8,159 nucleotides of DNA, taken from Bacillota bacterium. GTDB lineage: Bacteria > Bacillota > Clostridia > Peptostreptococcales > Anaerovoracaceae. Under the pieces are notes generated by a model. The model saw only the letters and a program-made list of their open reading frames with translations, made no database searches and was not told the origin of the DNA. How positions within the stretch are numbered: the first letter of the stretch is position 1; the number at the start of each line of letters is the position of its first letter. The stretch lies in NCBI GenBank assembly GCA_017543805.1, contig JAFYFK010000024.1:1-8159 (forward strand), in the 5' to 3' direction. The translations under genes were made by a program, and so were the position numbers. This document shows positions 6,070-8,159 of this stretch, one piece after another.

Positions 6070-6110
6070 AAAAAATCTGTGCGGCTCTCTCTGAACGAGT
6101 ACCGCACAGA
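6070..6110 (-). terminator. Intrinsic terminator after the M42 peptidase gene
   Basis: On the minus strand a 9-bp stem, TCTGTGCGG (6110-6102) with CCGCACAGA (6084-6076), closes a 17-base loop and is followed at once by six T residues (6075-6070). It starts 16 bases after the TAG of the peptidase gene. It has no T run on the other strand, so it acts only on leftward transcripts, between the peptidase and desulfidase genes. Confidence 0.85.
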
Positions 6111-6126
6111 AATGCAAAGCACTTAT

Positions 6127-7200
6127 CTAAAATCCTGCCAGCACCTTTTCGTCGATGCTTTCGCAGATCTTTACGGCCAGCTCCACCGCTGCCTCATAGT
6201 CGTGCGCGGTGCACCAGCAGTGGTGTGAATGGATGTAGCGGACCGGAACGCCGATGACGATGCAGGGCACGCCTTCCTGATGGACGATGCCCGCGTTGGT
6301 CCCGCCGCCGGAACGGACCGCTTCCTGGACCGGGATCTTGTTCGCCTTAGCGAGGTCCAGAGCGAAACGCTGGAAGCGCGGGCTTGTTATCATGCAGCGG
6401 TCAAAGTGGCGCAGCATGGGGCCCTTGTAAAGAGCGGCCTGGATCATGTACGGTTCCTGGAATGTATCGTCAGCGGGACAGCCCTCAAAGCATATCATGA
6501 GGTCCGGCTGAAGCTCCTTGTAGTTGGCGTAAACGCCGCGTTCGCCGACTTCTTCCTGCACAGCGAACGACGCCTGCACCTGCGCGCCTATTTTTTTGCC
6601 TTTGAGGCGCTTAATCGTCTCAATTTCGGCTGCAACACCTATTCTGCAGTCAAATGCCTTGCCGAAGAAAAGTCCTTTCTTTTCGTCGAAATTTCCCTTT
6701 ACAGCGGGTGCGCCGAAGCTGCCGATGCCGAGGCCGTAATACTCTTCCGTCTCCTCCGCGCTTACGCTTCCGCAGTCGAGGACCATCTCCTCTATAGCCG
6801 GGGCGCCAGTGCGCTCGGCGGCGCTCATAAAGTGAGGCGGCTTTGCGGCGACAGCGGCTTGTACAAGCTTTCCGTCCTTCGCCTTTAGATCAAAGAGCGA
6901 AGACGGCAGATTGGACGCAGCCATTCCTCCGATGGGAAGGAATCTCATGGTTCCGTTCGGCTTTACTGCCTGAACGATAAGCCCGACCTCGTCCAGATGG
7001 GCGTCCAGCATGATCTTCGGCCCTTTGCACTCCGGATTAAGGACTCCGCGCACGTTGCGCATCTTATCTTCCTTGAGCGCAAGCACGCCGTCCAGCTCTT
7101 TCCGCACCAGCGCGCTCACCTCGTCCTCCATGCCGCTCGGGCCGAAGGCGTCGGATAAAGCAATTATTCTTTTAATTTCGTCTTTAGTTATCTTCTTCAT
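6127..7200 (-). CDS. M42 family metallo-aminopeptidase
   Basis: This 357-residue protein is a cytoplasmic two-metal aminopeptidase of MEROPS family M42 (TET/YsdC/FrvX type), which trims N-terminal residues from short peptides, usually as a dodecamer. Expected motifs appear in order. Asp-Ala-His-Leu-Asp-Glu gives ligand H68 and D70. Lys-Ala-Phe-Asp-Cys-Arg gives the bridging D184. Val-Gln-Glu-Glu-Val-Gly gives catalytic E216 and ligand E217. Phe-Glu-Gly places E239 where most members have Asp. Arg-Tyr-Ile-His-Ser gives H324. The stretch after H324 is rich in Cys and His (H326, H327, C328, C330, H333). The start is set by a 4-base ATGA overlap with the stop of the upstream ABC ATPase; the Shine-Dalgarno is poor, so translational coupling is likely. 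Substrate preference cannot be read from sequence. Confidence 0.92.
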   Translation of the reverse strand: MKKITKDEIKRIIALSDAFGPSGMEDEVSALVRKELDGVLALKEDKMRNVRGVLNPECKGPKIMLDAHLDEVGLIVQAVKPNGTMRFLPIGGMAASNLPSSLFDLKAKDGKLVQAAVAAKPPHFMSAAERTGAPAIEEMVLDCGSVSAEETEEYYGLGIGSFGAPAVKGNFDEKKGLFFGKAFDCRIGVAAEIETIKRLKGKKIGAQVQASFAVQEEVGERGVYANYKELQPDLMICFEGCPADDTFQEPYMIQAALYKGPMLRHFDRCMITSPRFQRFALDLAKANKIPVQEAVRSGGGTNAGIVHQEGVPCIVIGVPVRYIHSHHCWCTAHDYEAAVELAVKICESIDEKVLAGF

Positions 7201-8159
7201 TTCTTATCGTATAAATGGCAGTAAACAGTATGATCTCCGTCAACGGTGTAGGCCTGCGGCTCCACCTTGCTGCATATCTCCATGCACTTTTCGCAGCGTG
7301 TGTGGAACTTGCAGCCCGAAGGCGGATTAAGGGCGCTTGGAATAGTGCCCTCGAGCAGCGTCCTGTGGCCCCTCTTGGACGACGTCGGATCCGGAATCGG
7401 ATGCGCGTCCAGAAGCGCCTTTGAATACGGATGCAGCGGATTCTGGTACAGCTCGTCGCGCGTTCCGGTCTCGACCACGTTGCCGAGGTACATTACCACG
7501 ACGCGGTTGCTGATGTGCTCGACTACGGCAAGGTCGTGCGCGATGAAGATCATCGTCAGGTTGCGCTCCTTGAGCAGCTTTGAGAGCAGATTCAGCACCT
7601 GGGACTGTATCGAAACGTCCAGAGCGGATACAGGTTCGTCCGCGATTATAAGGTCCGGCTCGGTGGCGAGCGCGCGGGCAATGCCTATGCGCTGGCGCTG
7701 GCCTCCGGAGAATTCGTGCGGATAGCGCTGCGCGTGGTAGGCGTCCATGCCGACCTCGTTGAGCAGCTCAACTACCTTGTCGTCGATCTCCTTCTGGCTC
7801 TTGTACATATTGTGGATGATCATCGGCTCAGCGATTATGTCGTGGACCGTCATGCGCGGGTTGAGCGACGCGTACGGATCCTGGAAGATCATCTGCATAT
7901 CCTTGCGGTAGGGGCGCAGCTCCGACTCGGGCATGTTCGTTATATCCCTGTCGTTGAGGATTATCTGGCCGCCGCTGATTGGGATCAGCCGGCAGACAGC
8001 CTTGCCGAGCGTGGACTTTCCGCAGCCGGATTCGCCCACGATGCCCAGGACTTCGCCCTTCTTGACGTCCAGGGTGACTCCGTCGACAGCCTTTACGTAC
8101 TGTACCTTGCCCATCATGCCCTTGCGAACAGGATAGTAGATCTTAAGATCTTTTATCTG
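7197..8159 (-). CDS. Peptide ABC transporter ATP-binding protein, OppF/DppF type (5' end missing)
   Basis: The frame stays open to the window edge, 14 codons upstream of the first ATG at 8117. Those codons read Lys-Asp-Leu-Lys-Ile-Tyr-Tyr-Pro-Val-Arg-Lys-Gly, typical of the N-terminus of OppF/DppF proteins, so the true start lies outside. In the visible 320 residues, Walker A is at 42-50 (GESGCGKST), the Q-loop at Q93, the signature SGGQRQR at 151-157, Walker B ends at D174-E175, the D-loop SALD is at 178-181 and the switch His is H208. The C-terminal oligopeptide-transporter extension follows, with cysteines at 283, 289, 292, 296 and 314. All catalytic motifs are intact. The protein powers import of oligo- or dipeptides, with its permease, binding-protein and OppD-type partners presumably encoded upstream, beyond 8159. 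It overlaps the M42 peptidase gene by four bases. Confidence 0.93.
   Translation of the reverse strand, partial: QIKDLKIYYPVRKGMMGKVQYVKAVDGVTLDVKKGEVLGIVGESGCGKSTLGKAVCRLIPISGGQIILNDRDITNMPESELRPYRKDMQMIFQDPYASLNPRMTVHDIIAEPMIIHNMYKSQKEIDDKVVELLNEVGMDAYHAQRYPHEFSGGQRQRIGIARALATEPDLIIADEPVSALDVSIQSQVLNLLSKLLKERNLTMIFIAHDLAVVEHISNRVVVMYLGNVVETGTRDELYQNPLHPYSKALLDAHPIPDPTSSKRGHRTLLEGTIPSALNPPSGCKFHTRCEKCMEICSKVEPQAYTVDGDHTVYCHLYDKK

Noticed and set aside
5609..6888. Plus-strand open frames of 161 and 219 codons opposite the desulfidase and M42 genes.
   Set aside because: Both are antisense to well-conserved enzyme genes, with no ribosome binding site or recognisable product.
8115..8117. The ATG here as the start of the transporter ATPase gene.
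   Set aside because: The frame remains open to the window edge and the upstream codons match the usual N-terminus of OppF/DppF proteins, so the gene starts outside the window.

Overview
The window looks like a chromosomal segment of an anaerobic, Gram-positive-type bacterium, most likely a moderately GC-rich member of the Clostridia (Bacillota). The grounds are strong AGGAGG-type ribosome binding sites, two lipoproteins whose lipobox is followed by a Gly/Ser/Ala/Pro-rich linker, frequent ATA isoleucine codons, and an oxygen-sensitive Fe-S cysteine desulfidase/serine-dehydratase-type enzyme. This is a judgement from gene style. A Synergistota-like host is not excluded. No RNA genes, insertion sequences, CRISPR arrays or phage genes were seen.

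Left part (1-1357): the 3' end of an unrecognised plus-strand gene converges, across a good bidirectional terminator, on a minus-strand gene for a 365-residue protein. That protein has an amphipathic Gly/Ala-rich N-terminus, two four-cysteine zinc ribbons, a small alpha/beta domain and a tail of 11-residue LEA-like repeats.

Middle (1358-4726): a 116-bp divergent intergenic region separates this gene from a tight three-gene plus-strand operon. It holds a minus-strand promoter and two TTTAC/GTAAA inverted repeats, one inside the promoter spacer and one around the first ribosome binding site of the operon. The operon encodes a TPR-like lipoprotein, a 480-residue secreted protein of unknown family, and a second lipoprotein. 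The second lipoprotein has a 9-residue Asp-Gly repeat and a C-terminal domain resembling the small domain of the zinc-ribbon protein. All three products act outside the cytoplasmic membrane. This block is the least understood part of the window and the best candidate for an undescribed system.

Right part (4766-8159, all minus strand, read right to left): an OppF/DppF-type peptide ABC transporter ATPase (cut by the window edge) overlaps an M42-family metallo-aminopeptidase by 4 nt. An intrinsic terminator follows, then a CyuA/YhaM-type L-cysteine desulfidase gene. Together these suggest peptide uptake, intracellular peptide hydrolysis and catabolism of released cysteine or serine. The desulfidase gene has no visible Shine-Dalgarno sequence and a perfect TATAAT four bases from its ATG.
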